Source: Asterias amurensis (taxonomy: Eukaryota; Echinodermata; Asteroidea; Forcipulatida; Asteriidae). From it: a stretch of 64,000 nucleotides of DNA. Below are positions 44,801-56,771 of this stretch, piece after piece. The notes beneath the pieces were generated by a model. That model saw only the letters and a list, made by a program, of their open reading frames with translations. It ran no database searches and was not told the origin of the DNA. Within the stretch, counting starts at the first letter, position 1. Every line of letters begins with the position of its first letter. The stretch spans positions 18,595,501 to 18,659,500 of the forward strand of contig NC_092650.1 of assembly GCF_032118995.1 (NCBI RefSeq), written 5' to 3'. The translations under genes were made by a program, and so were the position numbers.

Positions 44801-47800
44801 TACAAAACCACAAATAAGAAAAATTAGAATTAAAACTAAACAAAACCACAAGGAGCAAAAAATATTTTAAAAATTAGTTACTCATACGAAAAAACTATAT
44901 TAAATAACATGAAAAAGTATACAAGAGGTAATTGGTTGCAAGCGCCTCGCCCTAAATGTCCAGAACCTCAGCAATTGACAAACAAACAACAACAAATTGT
45001 TAATACTACAAAGAAAATGAGAAGATCAAATCAGTATGTAACAGTATGTGTAGTTAATATGAGAACTTAAAGACACTGGACACTATTGATAATTATCACT
45101 TCGTCTTCTCACTTGCTGTATCTCAACATACATATGCATAAAATAACAAATCTGTGAAAATTTGAGTTCAATCGATCTTCAAAGTTGCGAGATAATAATG
45201 AAAGAAAAAACCACCTTGTCACACGAAGTTGTGTGCTGTCAGATGCCTGATTTCGAGACCTCAAATTCTAAATCTGAGGTTTTGAAATCAAATTCGTGGA
45301 AAATTACTTCTTTCTCGAAAACTACTCCACTCCAGATAGCCGTTTCTCACAATGTTTTTTTACTAAAAACCTCTACCCATTACTTGTTACCAAGTAAGGT
45401 TTTATGCTAATAGTTATTTTGAGTAATTACCAATAGTGCCCACTTCCTTTAACTAAGACATAATCAACTCCATGTGAACTTAAGTGGCTATTTATGCAAT
45501 TTATAACAATATTAGGACAAGACGTAAGGGTTCAATTAACAAAAACCCAGCATACAGGTGAAATAGAGACAATACACAATATCAACCTCTACCCTCTCAG
45601 GTACCCATTTATATCCATGGTGAAGAGAAGCAACTATAGTAAAGCATCATTAAGTGTCACAACCGGGATTCAAACCAACTACGATGACTTAACCATCAAA
45701 ACTTCAATTCGATGCTCAAGAACACTCGGCAATGCATTAGGTTTTTGATTTATCAATATAAACCACAAGGGAAACTGACTGGGTAAATTTTTAAATGATG
45801 TTGGGGGTTGAACAAAGAATTGACAAGAGTGGGATTCGAACCAATGACCTCTGGATTAACGTGCTGGCGCTCTACCAACTGAGCTATCTAGCCCTATATC
45901 AGAAGCCATACATACCGTTAACTGCCGTGTAGCCAGGGATCACACCCAAATTAAGATAAAAGGTTTTTGATTTATGAAAAAAAAGACCCCAAGGTGGGTT
46001 TGCTTACTTACCTGCCATAGAAGCAATATTCACCACCAGTCCTCCTGAGCCACCATGCTGTTTACTCATATACTTCCTGGCTAGGTATGTACCATGAACA
46101 ACAGCAGCCTAATATCAAAAGACAAAAGAACAGACAAGGAAATATAAAAACTACCATGCTTGTTGTTATAAGGGTGTTTTTTTCTTTCATTATTCTCTTG
46201 CAAATTCGATGACAATTGAGCCCAAATTTTCACAGTTTTGTTTTTACTAGGCCCTACAATATATGTTGGGGTACACACCAAGTGAAAACTCTGGTCTTGG
46301 ACAATTACCAATTGACCCCTTGCACGCACGTCACGCGCGGCGACTATGCCATGCTCACCATTTTGGTGGTGGAAAGGTTTACGTGTTAACGCCGCGTCGC
46401 CTAAAATGCACACTTCACTGAACAACGCACAGTGACATTGCCAACCAGTATGGCGGTTCCAAGATTATTCGCTGATGACATCACGTGAATTGGGTCAACA
46501 GTGTCCAGTGCCTTTAATCACAGATAATTACCCCGCGTTCATCCTGAAAAAAATCTCCTATTTTTTTGTTCCAGGACAAACGTGAGTAATTATCTGTCCT
46601 GGAAAAAAAAACAGACGACTTTTCCAAGGTGAACGTGGGATAATTATCTGCACACGTTCATCCTGAAAAAAAAAACCAGCCACCTGGATAAGCACACCGG
46701 AATCGACCCGTGGAAGCTAATCGAACGCAGCCATAGATGTCATAAACTGCCCACAAATAGTTACCAAGTTAATGTCGATCATAAGTCTCCATTTCCTCTC
46801 ATCACCGATACCTGCATTGTTGCAAACGATGTCTAACCTCCCGTATTCCTCTTTCGTTTTCCTGAATGCATCTGATGAGGGAACCGAAAGAATGCTAAAG
46901 AAAAATTGCAAAACTTAAACCCTGCTAACTAACAGCAAGCGTACAAAAAGGCAAGCTAACCTTCCCGCACTTTAGGGGTAGTTGCGATAACCGGAAAGAA
47001 AGGTTATAAACTTATGATTAAATTGCAACTAATAAACTTATGATTATATTGCAACTAATCTATGGGATGGAGGATGTACGTGTGTGTGGAGGGGGGGGGG
47101 CACTGATACTCCTAGAACTGCGAGGTTCGTTCCGCCCACAAACGAACAAACCTCATACTCATTGTTCTAGGAATAAGGCGCTTGGAACAGGGGTTACTCA
47201 TCAGGGTCTACAGGTTATAGTTTCAGTTTCATGAGAGCTTTTTTTAAACTCGATAGGAGTGGGAGGCCCAAAATTAACTAGGTTTTCTCTGGTTTTAACT
47301 TTCTTACCATCACCATGTCTTACCTTCAAGCTGTTTTTCCGACGTCACATCACACTGAAGAAAAATAGCCTTTTGATGACCGTATTTGGACAAGAAAAGG
47401 CCTGCTGTTTCTTTACCTTTGGAGACATTGACATCTGCAATACCAACTCCCTGTGGATGAATTAGAATTATCAGGATAATGTTGTGGTAATTCTTCTTAA
47501 TTAAACCCTCGTTTAATCTTCCTCAACCTACTGTATAACCTCAGGAAGTTCTGGTTTATAGCTAGGTGGCACTGACCATAGAGCAAGGAAGGTCATTAAT
47601 AATGGGATTACAAAGCCTCTTGACCCTTTCCACACAACTGACCGACCACTTGGATCTCATGGAATAGGTGTAGTGGTACGGTACCATGGAGCAATTGGTG
47701 GTGGTTCCGAAATCATAAACCAAAGAAGATCCGAGTTTTATTTGGCCACCTGCGGAATGGGGCTTGCAAAGTTAGTCATCATGCCTGCTTGAAGTTACCT

Positions 47801-47891
47801 TTGCACCTTTCTTCAATAACTCTTCAGCGAAAGCTCCCCCCAGGCCCTCAGCAGCACCTGTAATTAACGCAACTTTTCCCTGGATCCTCAT
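41880..47891 (-). CDS. HPGD-like: 15-hydroxyprostaglandin dehydrogenase [NAD+]-like short-chain dehydrogenase
   Basis: Seven exons, in transcript order 47891-47799, 47450-47324, 46871-46765, 46108-46012, 44212-44136, 43751-43600 and 42018-41880, have GT-AG borders and join into 263 residues (human HPGD has 266). The start is the ATG at 47891, giving [18 protein letters not shown] as in HPGD; an in-frame upstream ATG at 47960 would add 23 residues with no family match. Motifs are TGAAEGLG (11-18, cofactor loop), Asp37 (NAD preference), NNAG (91-94) and the catalytic tetrad Asn108, Ser139, Tyr152 and Lys156, each one residue on from the human positions. CPSF replaces the usual CPGF in exon 6. 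The C terminus (GIDFQRF) matches HPGD. By family it oxidises the 15-hydroxyl of prostaglandins or related lipids in the cytosol. Confidence 0.95.
42291..42545 (+). mobile_element. SINE with a tRNA-like head
   Basis: GGACGAGCGGTTAAGAGC (A box region) and GGGTTCGGATCC (B box) match the head at 7787. The body matches the inverse of 9290-9440. It lies in the last intron of the dehydrogenase gene. Confidence 0.65.
43300..43565 (+). mobile_element. 5'-truncated non-LTR retrotransposon, 3' end of ORF2
   Basis: One frame reads [18 protein letters not shown] and then [15 protein letters not shown] followed by a stop. This is the typical C-terminal motif of reverse-transcriptase ORFs of L2/CR1-type elements. 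A 3' tail with GGCGCTTTATAAATA follows. Only the last 60 or so codons survive. It is antisense to the host gene, in the intron before the last exon but one's downstream side. Confidence 0.7.
44189..44573. repeat. Local tandem duplication containing the 5' edge of dehydrogenase exon 5
   Basis: 44189-44251 recurs at 44511-44573 with two mismatches, covering 24 bases of exon 5, its acceptor and adjacent intron. A family Q element (from 44299) is cut at about 44510, inside its centre, by the junction. The following GTGTAGTTAATATGAGAACT plus Q element recurs at 45045 after a 466-base insert. Confidence 0.85.
44511..44534 (-). pseudogene. Truncated duplicate of dehydrogenase exon 5
   Basis: Read on the minus strand, this is the exon 5 acceptor and its first 24 bases. 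It then runs into the element centre without a donor and without the Tyr-x-x-x-Lys codons. It precedes the true exon 5 in the transcript and so is a possible decoy acceptor. Confidence 0.8.
44574..45039. other. Insert in the second copy of the local duplication
   Basis: About 466 bases with an AATAATAATGATAATAATAA stretch replace 20 bases of the first copy. It resembles the AAT-headed repeats in the channel gene and has no coding capacity. Confidence 0.5.
45067..45452. repeat. Family Q foldback element
   Basis: It is bounded by TTAA at both ends, with left end TTAAAGACACTGGACACTAT. It is the complete version of the element truncated at 44299-44510. Confidence 0.85.
45826..45900 (-). mobile_element. 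tRNA-like SINE head
   Basis: On the minus strand it reads GGGCTAGATAGCTCAGTTGG then TAGAGCGCC and GGTTCGAATCCCAC. This is the best-preserved head of the family that includes 11630 and 48520. The flanks are repeat-like, so I do not call a functional tRNA. Confidence 0.55.
46170..46515. repeat. Diverged family Q element
   Basis: TTTTTTTCTTTCATTATTCT, TTTTCACAG and GTGTCCAGTGCCTTTAATC match one half of family Q. The middle is replaced by GC-rich DNA. It lies in an intron of the dehydrogenase gene. Confidence 0.6.
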
Positions 47892-50277
47892 TTCTCGCCC
47901 GTATGGAAAACTGAGAAACCTTCCGAGCCTAGCCTGGATATGGAGAGAGAAAAATCTCAAAACATGCCCTGGATCGAATGGATGGGATGGGTTGAGAATA
48001 CTGAAACCTGAAGAGGGCGCTATACAGTTTGTCCATTAAAATTAATCTGGAGTCGATTTCACAAAGAGTTGGGACTCATATAGTCCTAACTTCGTCCTAA
48101 GTCGAGATAAGACTAGTCTTAAATCTTTGTGAAATCCACCCAGCTCTTTTTAACACTGGTTCTTTTTAGGGGGCGGCCGATGAACGAAACTTTTGCATTC
48201 TTTGGCAAACCCTCGAGGCAGAATCTGTAGAGTCAGAAGCTGAAAGATTTGTTTGCTAAACTGTTTGTTGTCAAAAAGATGGAAAGTGTATTTCATGAAA
48301 TTTGTGCACAGAAAATAAGCATTAAATTTAGTGGATTTGAACGCTTTTGCATTTGCATAAAAACGGAACAAAACAAACTGTTCGAAGAAAAAGTTGCAAG
48401 GCCGCCTTTTTTCTTTATCTGAAGGTGATTTTAGCGTATTGGATGACAACTGCACAAGTTTGTCCACTTAGGCAATGTTTTTAAACACAAAAACCTAATG
48501 GCAAGTATTAAATCACAAATTATTGACAAAATAGGAAGACCGAAAACAGGGCAATTCAGTTAGTTGAGCACCTTCATGTAAATCGTGAGGTCATTGGTTC
48601 ACATCCAGCTCTATTCAATTTTCTTTTGTTAAACCCCAAATCCAAACAATTAACAGATTCACAAAAACGCAAAGGAAATAAGCACAGTATACACAGTAGT
48701 CTCCCTTTGCTTTCACTCCGTTATTATTATTTTCTTACTTTTGTAAACATTTTATCTTATTGTGTGGTCATTGCTAGAGATTCAGGTTTATACATAAGTT
48801 CAAACTTACAGGTTTGCTTGTACTATTATAAATTATTAATGTTACAAAAGTGGATTTTCCAAAGGTTTATAACATAATAATGAAGCCATTTTTTTGTAAA
48901 GCTCAGAGTTCATTCTGTGAACAAAGCCAAGCATGTTATCGAAAATAATGCTAATTTTAAAAAGAAATAATAAAACACAATGTGAAGTGGCTTAGTTAGT
49001 AAAAAAACTATCTTTCTGTTCGATGAGATTCCTTTACTCATAACAAAATAAAAACTATAAGGTTTCGAAAGTGCATTCCTTTTTTAAAGTTGAAAAATTT
49101 ACTTCTCAGAAAAATAAACAGTCCTGCAGAGAAAAAAACCCATATGCCCCAAAATGATCATTATGTGGTAGAGTTTTACAATACATGAATCATGCATGAC
49201 ATGAATTTCAATACTTTTGAGGTATCTCTCAGAGTTGTTGTGGTTCTGATAGAAAGGAAACAGAAGTGCAACGATTCAAAGTTTCGATCAGTATGCTTTG
49301 AGTGTCTTCAGGAAAAGAGGAAAGCCTTGTAGAATCACCACACAAACAACTCACACAGAGATATTTCATGTACATTTTTTTTGTAAATGGTGTTAACTGC
49401 AAAAGTCTGCTTGTGTCAGTGCCCAATTTCATTGCTTATTAAATTAATGAGTGACTAAGCAAAAATGAGTTTTCAGAGACAAGCAGAATACACCACATAG
49501 CATTGTAACTTGTAAACCTGTCCCACCAAGCATGACTTGTTTCTTTTGCTTAGCATATTATGTGTGCAGCACGACCTTTGTCAGAGTTGTGTAATTTTCA
49601 ATATTTGAAGGACTTCACATTTTTCCTTAACTTATCTCAATTCACACTAACCATTTCCAACTGCATACTTTATAATGCAACTATTCAATTATATTTCAGT
49701 AGTTGTTAGGAATTCCGTAATGTCGAGCAATTTAAACTTGAATATAACTTAAGCACAAAAGTAAGTTCTTGTGACAAAAAGACCGTAACACAAAAGAGAA
49801 AACAACATAAATTTGTTCACACTGAAAAGAATAAAGCATGTGTAGGAAAACAATTATTAAATTAAACGCTTTTCACTTGAATGAATGTAACTTGGTTATT
49901 TAATTACACGTATGCAACTTTGTAGTTGAAAAAAAAAAAAAATGGAGCGGGACCAAATACACATCGGCTGTGTTAGCTGTTTTTAAGTTGTATACCCCAC
50001 CATTATCTAGTTTTCTATTAGGAAAACCAGCAGACCAGCTGAAAAGTTGCATCCGGGTATAAGAATCCCATGAACATGGCATGTGGAATAATTATTGCCT
50101 CAAATGCAAAGAATGAAGTTGAATTAACCATCAACAGACCTTCAACAAACATTGCATCCATCGAAGTGTGGGTTTCCTGCACTGAACAAAGATTTTCAGA
50201 CCAATATGGAACAAAAAAGGGTCAGGTTTTTGTTCTCCATCTGGTCTCACATCTTAGAATCAACCAAAACGAGAAAG

Positions 50278-50667
50278 TTTTCAAGACACTGGACACTATT
50301 GGTAATTGTCAAAGACCAGTCTTCTCACTTGGTGTTTATCAACATATGCATAAATACTAAACCTGTGAAAATTTGAGCTCAATTGGTCGTCGAAGTTGCG
50401 TGATAATAATGAAAGAAAAAACACCCATGTCACACGAAGTTGTGTACTTTCAGATGCTTGATTTCATAACCTCAAATTCAAAATCTGAGGTCTCGAAATC
50501 AAATTCGTGAAAAATTACTTCTTTCTCGAACACTACGTCATTTCAAGAGGGAGCCAATTCTCACACCATGTTATACTATCAACCTCTCCCCATTACTTGT
50601 TACCAAGTAAGGTTAAGGTTTTATGCTAAGAATTAATTTCACTAATTACCAATAATGTCCACTGCCT
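50278..50667. repeat. Family Q foldback element, degraded ends
   Basis: CAAGACACTGGACACTATTG at the left and AATGTCCACTGCC at the right mark the ends. The terminal TTAA is lost on both sides, so this looks like an older copy. Confidence 0.75.
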
Positions 50668-50988
50668 AGGTATCCAGTGGTTTTGAATATGTCATCATGA
50701 AACACCATCTTTGATGAAGTAAGCACACATGAAAGGCTATCATTGCCGAAGAGTTATACCCAGGGCGTACAGTACACGCTTTCAATTTTCCATTGTTTAT
50801 CATCAAATATGGTGGTCGATGATGTGCAATCCATCTTAGATAGTACAGGAACAGAAAAGAAATTGTCAGCATAATAAACATTTTGGTCACAGTGTCATGG
50901 CATGATCGTGGTCATGTCAACAAGAACTCAACACTGGCAAATGGCTGCTAATTTCTCAACTCCCTAGTTTAACACAAGCTCATAACAA

Positions 50989-51153
50989 GGGAATCAATGT
51001 GTGGTGAAGGGGTTTTCAACTAGTGGTTTAAACCGGCGCCAAGGCCTGGACTTGATAATTTTACCAAGACGAAGTCGAGGTAAATTATCAAGAACCAGGC
51101 CTTGGCGGGTTTAAACCACAAGTTGAAAACCGTTTCAACACACTTTGATTCCC
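50989..51153. repeat. 165-base palindromic element
   Basis: GGGAATCAATGTGTGGTGAA at the left folds on CACTTTGATTCCC at the right. The inner arms GGCCTGGACTTGATAATTT and the mirror are nearly perfect. Confidence 0.8.
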
Positions 51154-52688
51154 ATTCATAAATACTTTTTCGGTCAAAAAACATCAACACTTTTTGGTCA
51201 AAAGGTGATGCCCTGGATAAACTGTCCGAGGTATTTATGAATGCTGATTTATAGTAAAACAATACTCAACACAATGAGCAAAGAAGGAACTTCATAAACA
51301 TGCATGTGGTTTTCTCTTTAGGTAAAAAAATGGTGGTTGTGACAGTGATTTTTAAAGGGCAAAATAAGCCCTTACGTGTGGATTTGATGAAAAGCTGACT
51401 TGTTTGCCCGAGGTCTTTGTAAGTCGATGTGTATGTTTCTACCTGATATCAGCATTTGTGTTGGGTTTTTTGTTGTTCAAAGTATTTTGTCTTGTTATTA
51501 TTTTTTGGACTGAGGGAGAGTAGGATTACATAGGTCATGACAACAACTGCCCAAATGGCAGTAACTGCCCAAATGGCAATAACTGCCCAATTGGCAATGA
51601 CTTCTATTGACCAAATTCACTGAAAAAACATTATCATCATAAATATCTTTGACATGCCATTTTGGGACACAGCGTTTCCGTGTATTGTAGAGTGGGATGC
51701 GCATAATATAGGCCACGGGGTGTTAAGTGTTAACATGCTCCATTTTTTGTATGTGACTCCCAAAATCGCAAGAGTGACAGGCATAAATATGCGGCCGTTT
51801 TGAAGATCAGAATACAAACTGTTTTTAACCAAAGAGGGGCATCGATGGGCGAGGGCACCTTGTAAGCTTACAAAGTCATACGAAAGGAGACTAAATGCCT
51901 CCTGGAAAAGCCAAGGAAACCTACACTGTGAACAGGAATCGTGATATTAATAGCATTGTTTTGTAGTTCACATAATATATGTTTAACAATCATCATCCAA
52001 AAATAACATTCAGTATAAAGAAATAGGGCTATTCATCTTTGAGCTAATATACACAACTCTACAATATACATTTGAATTTAACCCAAAGTTAAACTCAAAC
52101 TACGGTATTTGTTTGACATCATTAACATGGTATCGATTCTTTTCTGGATTGAAACTCGAAAGACATGACAGCTATCTATAAAAAAAACGGACATGATATC
52201 AGTGGCAATTCACAGTGGCTGTATGTTTTGACGATTTACGTAGTTTGTACCCAGTACAAATTAACACACATGTACATGTACAATCCAATCTGCTTTATGG
52301 TCAAGGTTGAATAATTACCAGGGTTGTTTTCCAAACAAGAATACATGAATACACATCAGTTGTAGCAATGAATATATTCACCTAACCGAATACATACATT
52401 TCAAATGCAATAATTTAATGAATCCCTTCACTGCTACTGGCTTTTCACGTATGTGTTCCTGCGTCATCTTGTAAGATGGGACTCAAATTTAGTTCAAAGC
52501 TTTGATCAGGATGTCCTTACTAAATGCGTTTTCTGAACCAAACTTCAGAAAGGATCAGACAAATTAATGCATTTCGAACGCTCTCCTTTATACAACTTGA
52601 CGCAACAAATTTGACTGTACATGTACCTGTGTTATCTAAATATATATACATTATGCCTCCAAAATAGATCAGAGACATTCGCCTCAGA

Positions 52689-53192
52689 TCACGCCTCCGT
52701 TTTCACCTCTTCCTGGTCAAGTGACACACCGTAAGTGTGATCTGAGGATGTTGAATCTGATGGTTGATCATCCGACGCGATGACCAGCTCCTGCGTCGGC
52801 ACTCCTTGGCTCTGTAGGCGGCTGGTGACGTCGGGGGACGACGTGTACAACTCCAAGGTGGTACTTGGATCAGGCACCTCCCTAGCATGGGCCAGAAACA
52901 GATCCTTCAGGAGGCTCAGCTCCTTCGACAAGAGCATAACCTTGTTCTCCAACTGCTGGTTCTCCTCCTTCAGTTCCTGGACCCGGGTCTGCGTTTCATG
53001 AGCTTTCTGACGACTGCGGTCGCGACTCTTGCGCACGGCTACGTTGTTGCGCTGGCGGCGCTGTTTGTACTCGTCGCTCTCCTTGTCGTGCAGGTACTTC
53101 TTCAGGGAGCGTCCAGAATTGGTGATTTTCCCACCTCCAGGTTTACGGGAGTCGGGTGACATCTCTCTGTTGTTGTTGTTACCGTTTTCCAT
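52689..53192 (-). CDS. CEBPG-like: C/EBP-gamma-like bZIP transcription factor
   Basis: 167 residues in one coding exon. The ATG at 53192 gives MENGNNNN. Eight bases upstream lies a clear acceptor (poly-T then CAG, exon edge 53200), so at least one 5' UTR exon exists further right. The bZIP spans about residues 37-104: basic region EYKQRRQRNNVAVRKSRDRS, then a leucine zipper ending LLKDLFLAHAR, which is the C/EBP-gamma signature (KDLFLEHA in human). As in vertebrate C/EBP-gamma there is almost no N-terminal activation domain. The C-terminal extension is longer than in human (150 residues in all) and ends VKTEA, a possible SUMO site. By family it is a nuclear dimer partner that modulates other C/EBPs. 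It is divergent from the gene at 56755. Confidence 0.93.
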   Translation of the reverse strand: MENGNNNNREMSPDSRKPGGGKITNSGRSLKKYLHDKESDEYKQRRQRNNVAVRKSRDRSRQKAHETQTRVQELKEENQQLENKVMLLSKELSLLKDLFLAHAREVPDPSTTLELYTSSPDVTSRLQSQGVPTQELVIASDDQPSDSTSSDHTYGVSLDQEEVKTEA

Positions 53193-53200
53193 AATTTGCC

Positions 53201-56200
53201 CTGAAAAAAAAATAATAAATAAACACAGCAATCAAAAATATGTTTCATGACATTTTCCCAAACCTGCTACACTTTCTGGACAGCCTTTTTAGTAAGATGA
53301 CCCACAATGTGAAACTCAACTGCTCTAGTTAAATGAATAAGCGTGGCAAACTGTGCAATGACCTGCAACTTCTGTAGCTCTACAGGTAAAAGAGAACAAA
53401 TATTTGAAAACTCAAAATCACTGTGAATTGGGTAGTCTGAAAAAGAGACATTTTTAACTTGATTCATAGGCATTTTAGCTTAGCCGGTCTATAATTAACA
53501 GATTTACACAGTTTATTAATCTGCTAGCAAATGACTTTCCCTTTGATAACAGTGGGATAACTTACAAAATTTCTTTGAACGCACACTAACACTTTAACTA
53601 GTGTACTGCTTATTGAATCAGAGACCTATTTACACTTCAATTAAATTACTTGACTTCATCACTACTATCGTGCTTGTCAATTTTAAACTTGTTTTGTATA
53701 CTTGTGTAATTGAATGTAGGGCCTATGCATTTTATTTAAATGCACAGGATTGATAACATTCTACCGATTAGTCATAGGCCCCAAAATAAATACTTAATAA
53801 TAAAAAATGAGAGGGAGGAAGTTCGTCAGTCTGTTTGTGGTTAAATAGATCAGATGAAAATACAATAAACAACAATGGATCCCAAACAAACAACTAATAA
53901 ACTCCTAATCCTATATCATCTTTCTATGAATATGATGGAATAATATATTTATATTCAAATGTGTAATCCTACCATCCTATCCTAACATTTAATGCATATC
54001 AAGAATTCATCATGCACAAACCATAGAGGATGCACAAACCAGGCTTTGCTCAGTTACTATTATGCTGCATACACACACGGGAGTTCCGATTACGCAATCA
54101 TGCTATTGCAACATCACAGACCGCTACTTTGGCCCCGAACGCCATTGACGTAAACAAAACACCAAAAATGGGCTGGGTTGCTCTTACAACGGCAACCAAT
54201 TCCACCCTAAATATTCACCCTTACCGTCAGTTTATCAGTCCGGAATGTGCTATGCGTGTTGGAGGAGAATCCCTTTCATAGAACTCACTTCACAGAGCTC
54301 AAAAATATGAATTTTTTACTCGCTGAGCGCAGCGAAAACGAACCAAACCGTCACCTAAACGCCTCCATTATTATTTTCTGACGTGAAATGGCTGGTAACC
54401 ATCATCAGCAGCATGAAAAACGACATACACAATGGCCGCCGAACACCAGGGGTTATTTCGGGCCCGATAAAGCTTGTCTTGTAACTTGTGTGTTTATGTG
54501 TTTATTATGTACGTATGAATGAGTTGTAAAACGTAAATTCGTAGGGTACCTGTCTAATTGACGTAACCTAAAAAGGGGAATTTTTTTATGAGAAATTGAG
54601 AAATTCGAATTCATTAATTTTCTGAGAAATAATACCACAATATATCAGCGGTGCCATTTAAGACCAAAAAGTGTGTGAATTAAAATAAACGTAGGTCTAC
54701 ACAGTATTTTGAGCTTGCTTTGTCACTACTAAAACATAGAAAGAATTATTTTTCAAAAATGTTCAGAAATGTTATGCCGATTTGACCGGCAAGACGGTAC
54801 GTCTTGACTGTCAAAAGTTGCCGTTTTTCAGGAGAAGTGAGAGTTAAGTTGTTGATTTATTGACGTAAATCGAACACTATAGAAGATCAAAACGTTAATA
54901 AAGGGCTTGTTTGAAGTTATTTATCTTGCTTTATTATAATTTTGTTTCTCAACCAACACCCGCCCCAGTGAACCACGCCCCTGGATAAGGATATCAAGCC
55001 ACCGCGCTCCGGGTATAGTGCTCCATGATGGATGGAGAATTTTTTGTAACTATAAAATAATGATAATATTAGCAACAATTTGTGTGCGCCAAATCCGTCG
55101 AAAAATAATGCTCCATGGCGGCGCTAACAAAGAAACAATAGACAAAATCCTTAAGCTATTAGAATTAACCAAAGAAAGTATATACATTATAATTATAGGA
55201 TTTGAGAGGTTCCCCCCCCCCCCCCCCCCGTGCACCTCCGGTCCCCAGAGATGAAATGTGTGCAGTGTACAATCAATTTGGCTCGGCAAAAGTGTGACGA
55301 AATTAATGGATATGGGCTCGACTCAGGAGGAACATGAAGACGAAAAAGAAATGACTTTGATCGCAAAAGTTTAAAAACTCAGTGGAAATTCAATTAGCAG
55401 TGTCAACATGCAGAAATTGCCCTTTTTGCTAAAGATCTTCACCGTGCCTTCAATAATCGGATCATTACACACGAGCAGAGCACACTCATGGGCATCATCA
55501 CGGAGGAACGATTCGGATGCGATAAATGTGATGAGGCAAAATGTTTTCTGTTTTGAATAAATGTTACTTTCTTGAAAGTTGTGTCATCACCCCCCCCCCC
55601 CCCCCCCCCCTCCCCGCCACTAAAGATCACAGACAATTAGTGCTACCACAAATAAGAAATAAAAACGAAGAAATAAAGGGGAAATGTTTTTTCAAATTCA
55701 GTGCCATGGTTTTTGGTGGGTTTAGGGGTTGTTGGTTTTTTTTTTTTTTTGGGGGGGGGCGGGGGGGGGGGTGGTGCATGGTTGTCCGAGAATTTTGTTT
55801 TATCAATTATTGAAAGAAAATGTTAATAGTTGGTCAGTTCATGAAGCTGTTATAGCTCCATGGTCAGTTGCCATGCATTCCTTTGTATTTCCTAGATTCT
55901 CACTCTAAGTTAATTTTAGAGTGATATCTAGGCCAAATATCGTCAGTGAAAAACTTGGTCCATCCAATGTGTGGGTCTAGCACATTATTTGTTGATTCAT
56001 ACTGGAAAATCCCACTCGGAATCATTAAATTGAAGCAATTTTTTTCATTTTCCCCACACGACCCTGGAGATCTTGCAATGTTTTGCAGAGTAGTCCTGGA
56101 CTGACACAATATTGCGCAATGCCATGACTATTTTTGGACATGTCATCGACGAACGAGAAAATTGCCACGTGAAAAAAGCAACCAATCAGCTTCATAAAGA

Positions 56201-56392
56201 TAACGTCATCTCTAAATTTAGTGTGGGCTGTGTAGCCATTTCAGCTACGCACACTAATATAGTCCTAACAGCTGGCGCAGTATAAAAACAGTATTTTGGT
56301 AATGTTTCGACCCAATAGTTTTTATTTAATTGTAGAAACGCTCATGAAATACACGAATGATTTGAAATTCAGGCTCTAGGTGAATTGTTCAG
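53201..56392. other. Shared upstream region of the two C/EBP genes
   Basis: This region probably contains the 5' UTR intron and promoter of the minus-strand gene and the promoter of the plus-strand gene. Visible features are C runs at about 55213-55230 and 55589-55610, a T run joined to a G-rich run (55739-55772), ACCAATCAG (56181-56189, CCAAT box) and TAACGTCA (56201-56208, half CRE-like). I could not place the first exon of the minus-strand gene. Confidence 0.5.
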
Positions 56393-56400
56393 TATATAAA
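56393..56400 (+). promoter_or_regulatory. TATA box of the C/EBP-alpha/beta-like gene
   Basis: TATATAAA lies 355 bases before the start codon, placing transcription start near 56425-56430 and giving a 5' UTR of about 330 bases. The CCAAT box at 56182 is a further 200 bases upstream. Confidence 0.6.
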
Positions 56401-56729
56401 GTGTTGGGGATTACCTCGCGCATTAATATTTAATAGTCAATCGCCTACAACGTCATAGGCAGGGCCATTGAGCGCACATCGCCATTATTGTCTACAACGT
56501 GCCAAGGCTTGCAAGGACCGAGAACGTTGACGAACAGTTAATTCATCGTGAACAAATATCGTCAATTCCAGCCAAATTGTTCATTTTATGATTTGACATC
56601 ATCCAACAAACTCCTCACAGATAGCTGCTACTTACCAGCATCAAGACTGTTAACTTGAACAATTGAAAGGTTGTCTGTTTCACACGGCAGTACAACTTTT
56701 AATTCACCATTCGTTGGAAGTTCTCAACC

Positions 56730-56771
56730 ATGTGGCATTATTTCAACACTAGCCATGGATCCACCGGGTAA
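56730..56771 (+). promoter_or_regulatory. Upstream ORF overlapping the C/EBP start codon
   Basis: An ATG at 56730 with A at -3 opens a 13-codon frame that ends with TAA at 56769-56771. It is out of frame and overlaps the main ATG (56755). A two-codon uORF is also present at 56588-56596. Vertebrate CEBPA and CEBPB carry an out-of-frame uORF near the start that controls choice of long or short isoforms. Confidence 0.65.

Larger units (their letters stand above)
47892..52688. other. Region between the dehydrogenase and C/EBP-gamma-like genes
   Basis: No gene is supported here. It holds a TTTCACAAAG palindrome (48051-48140), a SINE head (48520-48640), a family Q element (about 50278-50667), an AGATGGATTGCA-family element (50690-50840), a 165-base palindrome (50989-51153) and three copies of an 18-base unit with ACTGCCCAAATGGCA (51542-51600). 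Confidence 0.55.

Noticed and set aside
45826..45900. Possible functional tRNA gene on the minus strand
   Set aside because: A and B boxes are good but the acceptor stem is not clearly paired, and relatives with shared flanks are scattered in the window; better explained as a SINE head.
56671..56754. Upstream extension of the C/EBP protein in the same frame
   Set aside because: It has no ATG (it would need a TTG start), and AGCCATGG at 56755 is an excellent start context.
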